A stretch of 64,000 nt of DNA from Streptomyces ortus (lineage in GTDB: Bacteria; Actinomycetota; Actinomycetes; Streptomycetales; Streptomycetaceae), in NCBI RefSeq assembly GCF_026341275.1, contig NZ_JAIFZO010000002.1, positions 2,209,264 to 2,273,263 of the forward strand. Direction: 5' to 3'. Positions 32,644 to 40,454 of the stretch are shown piece after piece (within the stretch, counting starts at the first letter, position 1; each line of letters opens with the position of its first letter). Below the pieces are notes generated by a model that was given only the letters and a program-made list of their open reading frames with translations, had not been told where the DNA came from and did not search any database. The position numbers were made by a program, and so were the translations under genes.

Positions 32644-33443
32644 TCGCCCCGTACCTCCTTCTCACCCTGCCCGGCGTACTCGGCCAGCCACTCGTCGAAG
32701 GTCTGGCGGCCACGGGGTCCGGCGGACCCGGTCGGCAGGTTGCCCCCCTCGACCATGGCAGTGCCCGCCCCGCCGGGCATCTTCACCGGCAGGAGCAGCC
32801 GGCGCCGCCCGCGGACCCGCAGCACCCGCCGCGCCATGTCGACCAGCTCCTCGACCCGGGGCCCGGCCAGCTCGGGGGCCCTGCCCCGCGGCGATCCGAG
32901 GACGAGTTCCACGAGATGCCGGGCGACCTCGCGGGCCGCCACCGGCTGCGTACGCATCCGGGGCACCACGGCGAACGGGCCGGGCACCTGGCCCAGCACC
33001 TGGAGCGGGAACTCGTGGAACTGCGTGGCCCGCAGCACGGTCCACGGAACGGCCCCGGCCCCGTCCCTGTTGCCCCCGGTTCCGCCCTTCGTGACCAGCT
33101 CCTCCTGCCGCAGCTTGCCCTGGTAGTAGCCGAGGCCGACACGTTCGAGGCCGACGATCGACAGGACGACGTGGTGCAGTACGCCGGCCCGGGCGCCGGC
33201 GTCCAGCAGATGGCGTCCGGCGCTGTCGAAGAACGCGATCGCCGTCCTGGCGCGGGTCGTCTCCAGATTGCTGACGTCCACGACCGCCTCGGCCCCTGCC
33301 AGGGCAGCGTCGAGCCCCGCACCCGTCACCAGGTCGACCCCCCGGGACCTGGCCAGTACCACCGGCTCGTGCCCGGCCGCCGTCAGCTCCCGGACGACGT
33401 ACCCGCCGACCAGCCCGGTCCCGCCCGCTACCGCGACACGCAT
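32640..33443 (-). CDS. NmrA/SDR-like NAD(P)-binding protein
   Basis: A 267-residue atypical SDR: MRVAVAGGTGLVGGYVVRELTAAGHEPVVLARS is the Rossmann start, with DVSNLETTRARTAIAFFDS and HHVVLSIVGLERVGLGYYQGKLRQEELV following. The last contains the Y-x-x-x-K of the family. This is the typical partner of ECF41 sigma factors. It overlaps the sigma gene downstream and the membrane gene upstream, so the three form one operon. Substrate unknown. Confidence 0.87.
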   Translation of the reverse strand: MRVAVAGGTGLVGGYVVRELTAAGHEPVVLARSRGVDLVTGAGLDAALAGAEAVVDVSNLETTRARTAIAFFDSAGRHLLDAGARAGVLHHVVLSIVGLERVGLGYYQGKLRQEELVTKGGTGGNRDGAGAVPWTVLRATQFHEFPLQVLGQVPGPFAVVPRMRTQPVAAREVARHLVELVLGSPRGRAPELAGPRVEELVDMARRVLRVRGRRRLLLPVKMPGGAGTAMVEGGNLPTGSAGPRGRQTFDEWLAEYAGQGEKEVRGE

Positions 33444-33874
33444 GAGGAACCTCCCTCGGACGGTGCGGGCTTCCCCGGTACCGGCATGAGCAGCACGGCC
33501 GACGCGAGCACCAGGGCCGTCAGCGCGACGACGTTGAGGACCTGGTCACGCGTGCCGTACATGCCCAGATGCCGCATGTGATAGCCGAGGTGCAGCACGT
33601 TGAAGACGAGCCACACCGCACCGGCCGTCTGCACGAGCCGGTTGTTCCGTACGGAACGCAGCGCGATCGCCGTGAGCACGGCCAGCGCCAGGAACATCGC
33701 CCCGGCGTCCTTGGCGAGGTGTTCGTTGTAGGGGCCCAGCTGGGGCAGCCAGCTCATCCCGAAGCCGGGAAAACCGGCATGCCACTCCCGTGGCGCGAAG
33801 TAGGCCCAGCCTCCGGTGTACAGCGCGGTCACGCCCAGGAAGCCCAGGGAGGCGTACCGGATTCTCGTGTTCAT
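33428..33874 (-). CDS. four-helix membrane protein of the ECF41 operon
   Basis: A 148-residue protein with hydrophobic helices at about residues 8-26, 60-76, 82-100 and 108-135 (DQVLNVVALTALVLASAVLLM). The arrangement is like DoxX-type or small DUF4383-type membrane proteins but no diagnostic residues are recognised. It is the first gene of the operon and its end overlaps the NmrA-like gene by 16 nt. Confidence 0.7.
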   Translation of the reverse strand: MNTRIRYASLGFLGVTALYTGGWAYFAPREWHAGFPGFGMSWLPQLGPYNEHLAKDAGAMFLALAVLTAIALRSVRNNRLVQTAGAVWLVFNVLHLGYHMRHLGMYGTRDQVLNVVALTALVLASAVLLMPVPGKPAPSEGGSSCVSR

Positions 33875-33932
33875 ACCTCTCTGACGGGACAGCCCGCGAA
33901 AGTGTGAGGCGGGGCAGGTCCGGCCCGGCCGC

Positions 33933-34394
33933 TCAGGGCTGCCGCGGCCCGGGAGCCGGAGTGTCGTTCAGGGAGATATGCGCGGTGACGCGTTTGCCGG
34001 TCGGTTCGAGTTGGACGTAGAAGTCGTCGGCGACGGCCGCGACGATCTCCAGGCCGTGCCGGCCGATGCGCTCCGGGTCGAAGGCGTGGATGGTGGGCCG
34101 CACCGGAACGCTGTCCTGCACGGTCACCTCCACCGTGGAGTCCGCGAGGCGCAGTTCCATCAGCGCGGGCCCGGGAGCGTGCCGGCGGGCGTTGGTGACC
34201 AGTTCGCTGACGACCAGCTGGGTGAGGCCCAGGGCATGGTCGGAGACGGCCACGTGCTGCTCGGGGCCCGCGCGGGAGAGGAAGTCGGCCGCGAGGCGAC
34301 GCGCCGCGGCGATGCACGAGGTGTCACCGCTCAGCTCCATGACGGTGGAGCTGACCCGCGCGTCCGATCCGTTCCCACCGTCGACTGACTCCAC
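33933..34394 (-). CDS. RsbW-like ATP-binding protein (anti-sigma-factor-type kinase)
   Basis: A 153-residue HATPase_c_2 protein. N-box LVVSELVTNARRHAPGP, D-box VQDSVPVRP, where the usual Gly is weak, and G-box GRHGLEIVAAVADDF are visible. Proteins of this size are common in streptomycetes and act as anti-sigma or anti-anti-sigma switches or in conservon-like systems. No sigma partner is adjacent. It is intact, unlike the relative at 21988. Confidence 0.8.
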   Translation of the reverse strand: MESVDGGNGSDARVSSTVMELSGDTSCIAAARRLAADFLSRAGPEQHVAVSDHALGLTQLVVSELVTNARRHAPGPALMELRLADSTVEVTVQDSVPVRPTIHAFDPERIGRHGLEIVAAVADDFYVQLEPTGKRVTAHISLNDTPAPGPRQP

Positions 34395-34602
34395 GGCCTC
34401 GGCCCGCCTTCGTGTTCGCCCGTCCCGGCCCGGTTCCTGACACGGTGCGCTTCATCTGACTCTGGCAGCCACCGGCCGAGCGGTCGAGACGGCACGGCGT
34501 CACCTTGCGGCGCCCCGCCCGCCAACTGCTGGGCCTCAGGGGCCGAGTTGATCCACACTGGGACCCGTACACGACCCGGCGGCATGGCGAGGAGGCGGAC
34601 CG

Positions 34603-37600
34603 GTGGCGCAGGCAGGGCCGTCGTGGCAGGAGCTGATCCAGCAGGGCAACCGCGCCGGATTCGTGGGACGGGACGCCGAACGGGCCGCGTTCCTGACGAA
34701 CTTCGACCTCCCCGTGGGAGACGCCCGGCGGCGCTTCCGCTTCCATGTGCACGGCACCGCGGGTGTCGGAAAGACCTTCCTGATCCAGGAGTTGCGCCAG
34801 CTCGCCCGCGAACGCGGCGCGCTGACCGCGTACGTCGACGAGCGGGCCGGCAGTGTGCCGGAGGCGATGGCCGAGATGTGCCGTCAGTTCGCCGATCAGG
34901 GGCGAAGGCTCAAGGAGCTGGAGCGGCGGCTCGCCGTGTACCGGGACCGCCGGCACGAGGCGGAGGCCGCCGCCCTCGCCGCCCTGGCACCGGAACAGCA
35001 GCAGCCGCAGCCCGCGTCCGCCGGAAGCAGGACCGCCGTCGGGCTCGGCCTCGCCGCCGTGGAGGCCGCCGTACCGGGCGCCGGCCTCCTCACGAGCGCC
35101 CTGCCCGCCGATCTGCTCGCCCAGGGCGCGGACCGGCTGCGCGCCGGTCTGAGCGCCCGCTTCCGCAACCCCGACGACATCGAACTGGTCCTGTCCCCGG
35201 AGAGGGTCCTCACCCCCGTCCTGCTCCGCGAACTGCGTGCGGCGGCCTCCGCCCACCCCTGGATCGTCCTGTTCCTCGACACGTACGAACGGACCGGCCC
35301 GTTCCTGGACCCGTGGCTGTACGACCTGGTCACCCGGCACGCGGAGGACGGCGGGCTGCCCGCCGCCGTCCTGGTCGTCACGGCGGGACAACGCCCGCCG
35401 GACACCGCGCGCTGGAGCGGCGTGGGCTCCGTGGCGGACGTGCCGCTGGCACCGTTCACCGAGTCCGAGTCGCGCGGGCTCCTCGCCGGGAAGGGGGTCG
35501 TCGCCGAACCGGTCGTCAAGGAGGTGCTGCGCCTCACCGGCGGCCTGCCCGTCCTCGTGTCGACGCTCGCGGAGACCCGCCCCGGCGACCCGGACGACGT
35601 GGGCGACCCCAGCGCCGGAGCCGTCAACCGCTTCCTGCAGTGGGAGGCCGACGACACCCGCCGCCAGGTCGCCCGCGTCTGCGCGCTGCCCCGGCAACTG
35701 GACGCGGACGTCTTCCGGGCCCTCGTCGGCGGCCCGGACGGCGGCCTGGACGGGGCGGGCGATCCGGACGAGCTGTACGACTGGCTGACCGGGCTGCCGT
35801 TCGTCGGCGAGCGCGGGACCCGCGTGCGGTACCACGACGTCGTACGGGCCCCGATGCTGCGGCTGGAGCGCCGCCGCTCCCGGCGGGAGTGGGCCGGCCG
35901 GCACCGGCGGCTCGCGGAGACGTTCGCCCGCTGGCGGGCGGAGGCCGAAGCCGGGCGGGAGGGCGAGAACCTGTGGGCCGACGAGGAGTGGCGCGAACTG
36001 CGCCTGGAGGAGACCTACCACCTGCTCTGCGCCCGCCCGCCCGCGGCGCTCGGCGCGGCGCTGCGGGCCCTGGTCGAGGCCTGCCGCGAGGACGCCGTCC
36101 TGGGCCGCGGCTGGGCGCGGATGCTGGCGGACGCGGGCCACGACACGGACGACACCGACCTCGCCGCGTGGGGCGCGCGGCTCGGTCAGGCCCTCGACGA
36201 CGACTCGGCCGGGATCGCCGGCGCGATGGCCCTGCTGCTGACCCACCCCGGCCCGGACCCGGCGTGCCGGGCCCTCGCGCACACACTGCGGGGCCGGGAA
36301 CTGCGCTACGGCGGTGAGCACCACCGGGCCATGGAGGAGTACGACCGGGCCCTTGAACTCGACCCCCGGCTCGCCTGGGCGCACTACGGCCGCGGCTACA
36401 CCCTCCAGCTGCTGGACGACTTCCCGGCGGCACTGGCCGCCCTCGACCGGGCGGACGAACTGGCCCCCGGCACCTGGTGGATCCTCGCCGGGCGCGCGGA
36501 GACCCACCGGCTCGCGGGCCGCTTCGCGGAAGCCGTCGCCGACTTCGACCGCGCTGTCGCCCTCGTCCCGGCCGACGCCGATCCGCTGACCGGCCGGGCC
36601 GTGAGCCGGCACGCACTCGGGCGGTACGACGAGGCGCTCGCCGACTTCGACCGGGCGCTCGCCCTCGACCCGGACAACGCCTGGGCGCTGGTGCGCAGGG
36701 CCCGGCTGCGCCGCACCAGGGGCGAACCGGCCGAGGCCTTCGCCGACTTCGACCGGGCGGTCCGGGTCGCGCCCGACGCCGCCTGGGTCGCCTCGGAACG
36801 CGGTGACGCCTACCGGCTCGCCGACCGCCCCGAGGAGGCCGTCGCCGAACTGACCCGCGCGCTCGCCCTCACCCCCGACTACGCCTCCGCGCTGGCGAGC
36901 CGCGGCGCCGCCCTGTGCGACCTGGGCCGTCACGAGGAGGGCCTGGCCGACTTCGGCCGAGCCGTCGAACTGCGGCCCGACTACGCGTGGGCGCTGGTGA
37001 TGACGGCCCGCGCGAAGGACGGACTCGGCGACCGGCCGGCCATGTTCGGGTCCCTGGAGCGAGCCGTGGCCGCGGCCCCCGACGCCGACTGGATCAGCCA
37101 CGAACTGGCCGCGGAGTACACCAAGGAGGGCCGGTACGAGGAAGCGGTCGCCGTCTTCCGCCGCGTACTGGACCGCAGCCCGGACGACGAGGCGTCACTG
37201 ACCGGCCTCGGCGGCACCTACCTCCTCATGAGGCGGTACGAGGACGCCCTCGGCCCGCTCTCCCGCGCCCTGACACTGAGCCCGGACGACAGCTGGACGT
37301 ACGCCATGCGCGCCCGGGTCCGCCTGGCGACCGGACGGACCGAACAGGCCCTCACCGACCTGGACCGCTGCGCCGGACTGGAACCCGCCTCGCAGGCGGC
37401 CTGGGCGCGCCGCACCGCCGTCGAACTGCTGACGCAGTGTGAGCGCTGGGAGGAGGCGACGGCACGGCTGGCGGCGGCGGACGACGCGGACGACCTGGAC
37501 GACCTGCGCTGCGAGGCACACCGCCAGGCCGGGCAGTGGCCGCAGGCACGCCGGACGGCCGAGCGGCTGCGCGCGACGGCCCCGATCCCGGGCACGTTCG

Positions 37601-37989
37601 AACTGGCGATGACGGTGAGCGGGTCGGAGGGCCTGCCGGCCGCGGAACCCCTCTGGCGGGAACTGGCGACCCTGATCCGCGCCGACGCCGAACTGCCCGC
37701 CGAGGACAGCGCGCTCGGCGACCTGGAACGCGCCCAGGCCCGCTGCTTCCTCGCCTGCGCCCTCTCGGACCCGGCCGCCGCGCAGGAGGCCCTGACCGGC
37801 CTTCTGACCTCACCCCTCGACTGGGACGACCTGGCCACCCTCACCCTGATCCTCAAGGACCTCCTGGCCTCCCCCGGGGCCGACGCGTCCCGCATCGCTC
37901 CCCTGCTGGCGGAGGCGACAAGGGCCCGCGACGAGATCAGGTCCCGCCACCGTCCACCCCTGTTCCCCGGTCCACGGGAAGGTGGATGA
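34603..37989 (+). CDS. large STAND-type ATPase with tetratricopeptide repeats
   Basis: A 1128-residue protein. N-terminal AAA/STAND ATPase: Walker A GTAGVGKT (51-58), a long coiled-coil-like insertion with Gln/Arg-rich helices (about 95-145), Walker B IVLFLDTYE (221-229), then a winged-helix-like part (DVFRALVGG). From about residue 555 there are at least ten 34-residue TPRs (for example EYDRALELDPRLAWAHYGRGY, DFDRALALDPDNAWALVRRA). The GTG at 34603 follows GAGGAGG. STAND proteins are switches that oligomerise on ligand binding; no effector domain is apparent. The stop lies 52 nt inside the convergent DUF2165 gene. Confidence 0.85.
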   Translation: MAQAGPSWQELIQQGNRAGFVGRDAERAAFLTNFDLPVGDARRRFRFHVHGTAGVGKTFLIQELRQLARERGALTAYVDERAGSVPEAMAEMCRQFADQGRRLKELERRLAVYRDRRHEAEAAALAALAPEQQQPQPASAGSRTAVGLGLAAVEAAVPGAGLLTSALPADLLAQGADRLRAGLSARFRNPDDIELVLSPERVLTPVLLRELRAAASAHPWIVLFLDTYERTGPFLDPWLYDLVTRHAEDGGLPAAVLVVTAGQRPPDTARWSGVGSVADVPLAPFTESESRGLLAGKGVVAEPVVKEVLRLTGGLPVLVSTLAETRPGDPDDVGDPSAGAVNRFLQWEADDTRRQVARVCALPRQLDADVFRALVGGPDGGLDGAGDPDELYDWLTGLPFVGERGTRVRYHDVVRAPMLRLERRRSRREWAGRHRRLAETFARWRAEAEAGREGENLWADEEWRELRLEETYHLLCARPPAALGAALRALVEACREDAVLGRGWARMLADAGHDTDDTDLAAWGARLGQALDDDSAGIAGAMALLLTHPGPDPACRALAHTLRGRELRYGGEHHRAMEEYDRALELDPRLAWAHYGRGYTLQLLDDFPAALAALDRADELAPGTWWILAGRAETHRLAGRFAEAVADFDRAVALVPADADPLTGRAVSRHALGRYDEALADFDRALALDPDNAWALVRRARLRRTRGEPAEAFADFDRAVRVAPDAAWVASERGDAYRLADRPEEAVAELTRALALTPDYASALASRGAALCDLGRHEEGLADFGRAVELRPDYAWALVMTARAKDGLGDRPAMFGSLERAVAAAPDADWISHELAAEYTKEGRYEEAVAVFRRVLDRSPDDEASLTGLGGTYLLMRRYEDALGPLSRALTLSPDDSWTYAMRARVRLATGRTEQALTDLDRCAGLEPASQAAWARRTAVELLTQCERWEEATARLAAADDADDLDDLRCEAHRQAGQWPQARRTAERLRATAPIPGTFELAMTVSGSEGLPAAEPLWRELATLIRADAELPAEDSALGDLERAQARCFLACALSDPAAAQEALTGLLTSPLDWDDLATLTLILKDLLASPGADASRIAPLLAEATRARDEIRSRHRPPLFPGPREGG

Positions 37990-38446
37990 CGATCAGCACG
38001 ACCGCGCTGAGCAGGAACACCCGCATTGCCGCGTCCAGCCCGTTCCAGTCCTCCGACTGCCACATCGCGAACCACTCGCCCCCGATCGCGAGAAACCCCG
38101 CGCCGAAGAGCAGCATGAGCATCAGCAGCCCCACCGTGGAGGTCCGCCGAGCCCGCGCGACGTCCCGCCGCACCCACTGAACCGTGCCGAGGATCAGCAC
38201 GAGCGCGGCCACCGTCTCCCACACGATGATCGCGACGTACGCCGCGTTCTGAAGCGCCTCGGACTCGACGGCCCGCCACATCAGGTCGTCGTCCTTGAAG
38301 GTGGTGTCCATGGCCAGAACGTGCTGGACGAACTGCTGGTTCGTGCCGAAGTCGGTGATGTTCCCGAACGCGACGAGCGTGATGTAGAGCGCGACCGTGC
38401 CGGTGAGCAGGGTCGCGGTGATCGGTAGAGCCCGTGCTGCCGCCAT
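37937..38446 (-). CDS. DUF2165-like integral membrane protein
   Basis: A 169-residue membrane protein with four helices (about 10-28, 74-95, 105-123, 141-157). The pattern FGNITDFGTNQQFVQHVLAMDTTFKDDDLMWRAV between helices 1 and 2 is characteristic of DUF2165. Function is unknown. The ATG at 38446 is preferred to a TTG two codons upstream. Its last 53 nt overlap the end of the convergent ATPase gene. Confidence 0.85.
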   Translation of the reverse strand: MAAARALPITATLLTGTVALYITLVAFGNITDFGTNQQFVQHVLAMDTTFKDDDLMWRAVESEALQNAAYVAIIVWETVAALVLILGTVQWVRRDVARARRTSTVGLLMLMLLFGAGFLAIGGEWFAMWQSEDWNGLDAAMRVFLLSAVVLIVIHLPVDRGTGVDGGGT

Positions 38447-38461
38447 CCTCAAGTCCCCTAG

Positions 38462-38496
38462 GTGTCAGGTGTGTTGCCGAACGGAACACCTGACAC
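38462..38496 (-). terminator. 11-bp perfect hairpin between minus-strand genes
   Basis: Arms GTGTCAGGTGT (38462-38472) and ACACCTGACAC (38486-38496) are perfectly complementary around a 13-nt loop. It is 60 nt past the end of the gene at 38556-39395 and 16 nt before the DUF2165 start. It may end the upstream transcript, or be an operator for DUF2165. Confidence 0.6.
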
Positions 38497-38555
38497 TCGA
38501 CACCATGCACGCCACGCGGACCACCGAATTTTCCGCTGCACCCGCTGCACCCGCT

Positions 38556-39395
38556 TCACCGCAGGCGGTCGACGTACCGGTCGGTCCCCGGCACCGTGGG
38601 AATGAAGGGCGCCACCAACTCCACCCGCCCGAGGCCCGTTGCGGCCACCGGCGCCTCCAGCCCGGTGAAGTACTCCTCCCAGCACTCCCGCGGATCCGCC
38701 TCCAGGAACCACAGGAGTGTCAGCCGCGTATCGACCCCCTCGACCTGCTTGACGTACGTCATGCGGTCACCGGGCAGCGGGGTCGGGCGGAAGACCGTGA
38801 CCATGGCGGCGGGGGAGCCCGTGAGCCGCTTCGGAAGGTGCCGGGAGCGCAGCCACTCCAGCAACTCGGCCCGCCGCTCGCCCGATTCGGCGTCGACGAC
38901 CTGAAGCACCAGCCCCTGATACGGATGGTCCAGCGCGTGGAAGTCGCGCGGCCCGGCGGCCCCGTCCCGGTACACCGTCGCCTCGTGGTCCTGGAACGCG
39001 GTGAAGACGTGCGTACGGTCCTGGTAGACCCGGCCGTCCCTGTTCAGCCGCTTGTTGATGCCCACGGTCCACTTCATGTGGTCGTCGTAGCGGCCCTCCG
39101 TGACCCAGTACGTCGAGAGGTAGCACCCGGCGGTGACCGGCTCCGCGACCGCCGACTTCTCGGGACGGCGCAGGAGCTGGAGATCGCGGGTCGCCACCCA
39201 CCGCCGCCCCGCGTACATCCACGGCATCGCCATCGCGCCCGCGTAGTAGTGGTCGTCCTCGTACCAGCGGTTGTACGCGTACTCGTGCCCCGGATGCGGC
39301 TCCACCATCGTGATCAGCGCATGGCCGGGACGCACCCCGTACGGACCGACGGCGGCCAGTTCCCCGTACACCTCGCTGCGCGTGTCGTCGAGCAT
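38556..39395 (-). CDS. conserved hypothetical protein, partner of SDR
   Basis: A 279-residue soluble protein from ATG 39395 (AAGGGGAGCG upstream); an ATG at 39434 is an alternative. I do not recognise a named family. Features include HPGHEYAYNRWYEDDHYYAGAMAMPWMYAGRRW near the N-terminus, TEGRYDDHMKWTVGINKRLNRDGRVY, and a second half with a repeat of the same feel (YVKQVEGVDTRLTLLWFLEADPRECW), suggesting two ferredoxin-like dimeric alpha/beta barrel halves. It is divergent from an SDR gene and shares a palindromic operator with it. Confidence 0.7.
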   Translation of the reverse strand: MLDDTRSEVYGELAAVGPYGVRPGHALITMVEPHPGHEYAYNRWYEDDHYYAGAMAMPWMYAGRRWVATRDLQLLRRPEKSAVAEPVTAGCYLSTYWVTEGRYDDHMKWTVGINKRLNRDGRVYQDRTHVFTAFQDHEATVYRDGAAGPRDFHALDHPYQGLVLQVVDAESGERRAELLEWLRSRHLPKRLTGSPAAMVTVFRPTPLPGDRMTYVKQVEGVDTRLTLLWFLEADPRECWEEYFTGLEAPVAATGLGRVELVAPFIPTVPGTDRYVDRLR

Positions 39396-39452
39396 GGCGC
39401 TCCCCTTCCACCGCGTCGCGTTCTCTTCCGTCATCTGCCGGACGCCCTTACT

Positions 39453-39467
39453 CTGACGGACCGTCAG
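39453..39467. promoter_or_regulatory. palindromic operator CTGACGGACCGTCAG
   Basis: A perfect 15-bp palindrome apart from its centre, in the space between the 38556-39395 gene and the SDR at 39496. It has the same arms (CTGACG, CGTCAG) as the sites at 10082 and 13308, about 29 kb away. A single repressor could control all three promoters. Confidence 0.7.
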
Positions 39468-39495
39468 TTCGATCGCCAGAGCCGGGAGGGCCGCA

Positions 39496-40281
39496 ATGTC
39501 ACTGCTCCAGGGCAGGACCGTCGTCGTGTCGGGGGTCGGGGCCGGGCTCGGTCACCAGGTCGCGGCGGCCGTCGTGCGCGACGGCGGGAACGCCGTGCTC
39601 GGGGCGCGCACCGAGGCGAACCTCGCCAAGGCCGCCGCCGAACTCGACCCGACCGGCGCGCACACGGCGTACCGGGCCACGGACATCACCGACGAGGGTC
39701 AGTGCGACGCGCTCGCGGCGCTCGCCCGGGAGCGGTTCGGGCGGCTCGACGCGGTCGTCCACGTGGCCGCCTGGGACAGCTACTTCGGCGGCCTCCAGGA
39801 CGCGGACTTCACCACCTGGCAGGCCGTGCTCGACGTGAACCTGCTCGGCACGCTGCGGATGACCCGCGCCTGTCTGCCCGGGCTGAAGGAGCGCGGCGGC
39901 TCCGTGGTCGTCATCGGCACGCAGTCGTCCGTCGCCGCACCCTCCCAGGTGCGCCAGGCGGCGTACGCGGCCTCGAAGGGCGCGCTGACCAGTGCGATGT
40001 ACTCGCTGGCGCGGGAGCTCGGGCCGGACCGGATCCGGGTGAACACCGTGCTGCCGGGCTGGATGTGGGGTCCGCCGGTGGAGGCGTACGTGCAGTTCAC
40101 GGCGTACACGGAGGGCGTGCCGGAGGCGGAGGTGCTGGAGCGGCTGACCTCGCGGATGGCGCTGCCCGAGCTGGCCACGGACTCGGACGTGGCGGATGCC
40201 GCGGTGTTTCTGGCCTCGGACCGGGCGCGGGCGATCACGGGGCAGTCGTTGCTGGTCAACGCGGGGGAGTTGATGCGGTAG
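39496..40281 (+). CDS. SDR family oxidoreductase
   Basis: A 261-residue short-chain dehydrogenase with cofactor motif VSGVGAGLG, VHVAAWDSY in place of the NNAG loop, catalytic Y-xxx-K in AYAASKGALTSAM and PGWMWG. The NNAG motif is replaced by VAAW, as happens in some divergent SDRs. The start follows GGGAGGG. It shares the CTGACG operator with its divergent neighbour and with the cluster at 10-18 kb, so it may act in the same pathway (inference). Confidence 0.9.
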   Translation: MSLLQGRTVVVSGVGAGLGHQVAAAVVRDGGNAVLGARTEANLAKAAAELDPTGAHTAYRATDITDEGQCDALAALARERFGRLDAVVHVAAWDSYFGGLQDADFTTWQAVLDVNLLGTLRMTRACLPGLKERGGSVVVIGTQSSVAAPSQVRQAAYAASKGALTSAMYSLARELGPDRIRVNTVLPGWMWGPPVEAYVQFTAYTEGVPEAEVLERLTSRMALPELATDSDVADAAVFLASDRARAITGQSLLVNAGELMR

Positions 40282-40366
40282 AGCCCACTTGTCCCGTTCG
40301 CCACGTCGATCGAAAACGTTCAGGGACATGAACCGAGGTCAGTAAGCAGAACTATTTTACTCCCCT

Positions 40367-40395
40367 TTGACCGTACAGGCAGTTGTCGCAGTCAT
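40367..40395 (+). promoter_or_regulatory. candidate promoter of the symporter gene
   Basis: TTGACC (40367-40372), a 17-nt spacer and AGTCAT (40390-40395) lie 60 nt before the symporter start, in a locally AT-richer patch. No operator is clear. Confidence 0.4.
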
Positions 40396-40454
40396 GCCAT
40401 CGAACCCACGATGAGCGGGCGCTTCACGACCCTGACGATCCTGGGAGAGGGCAT

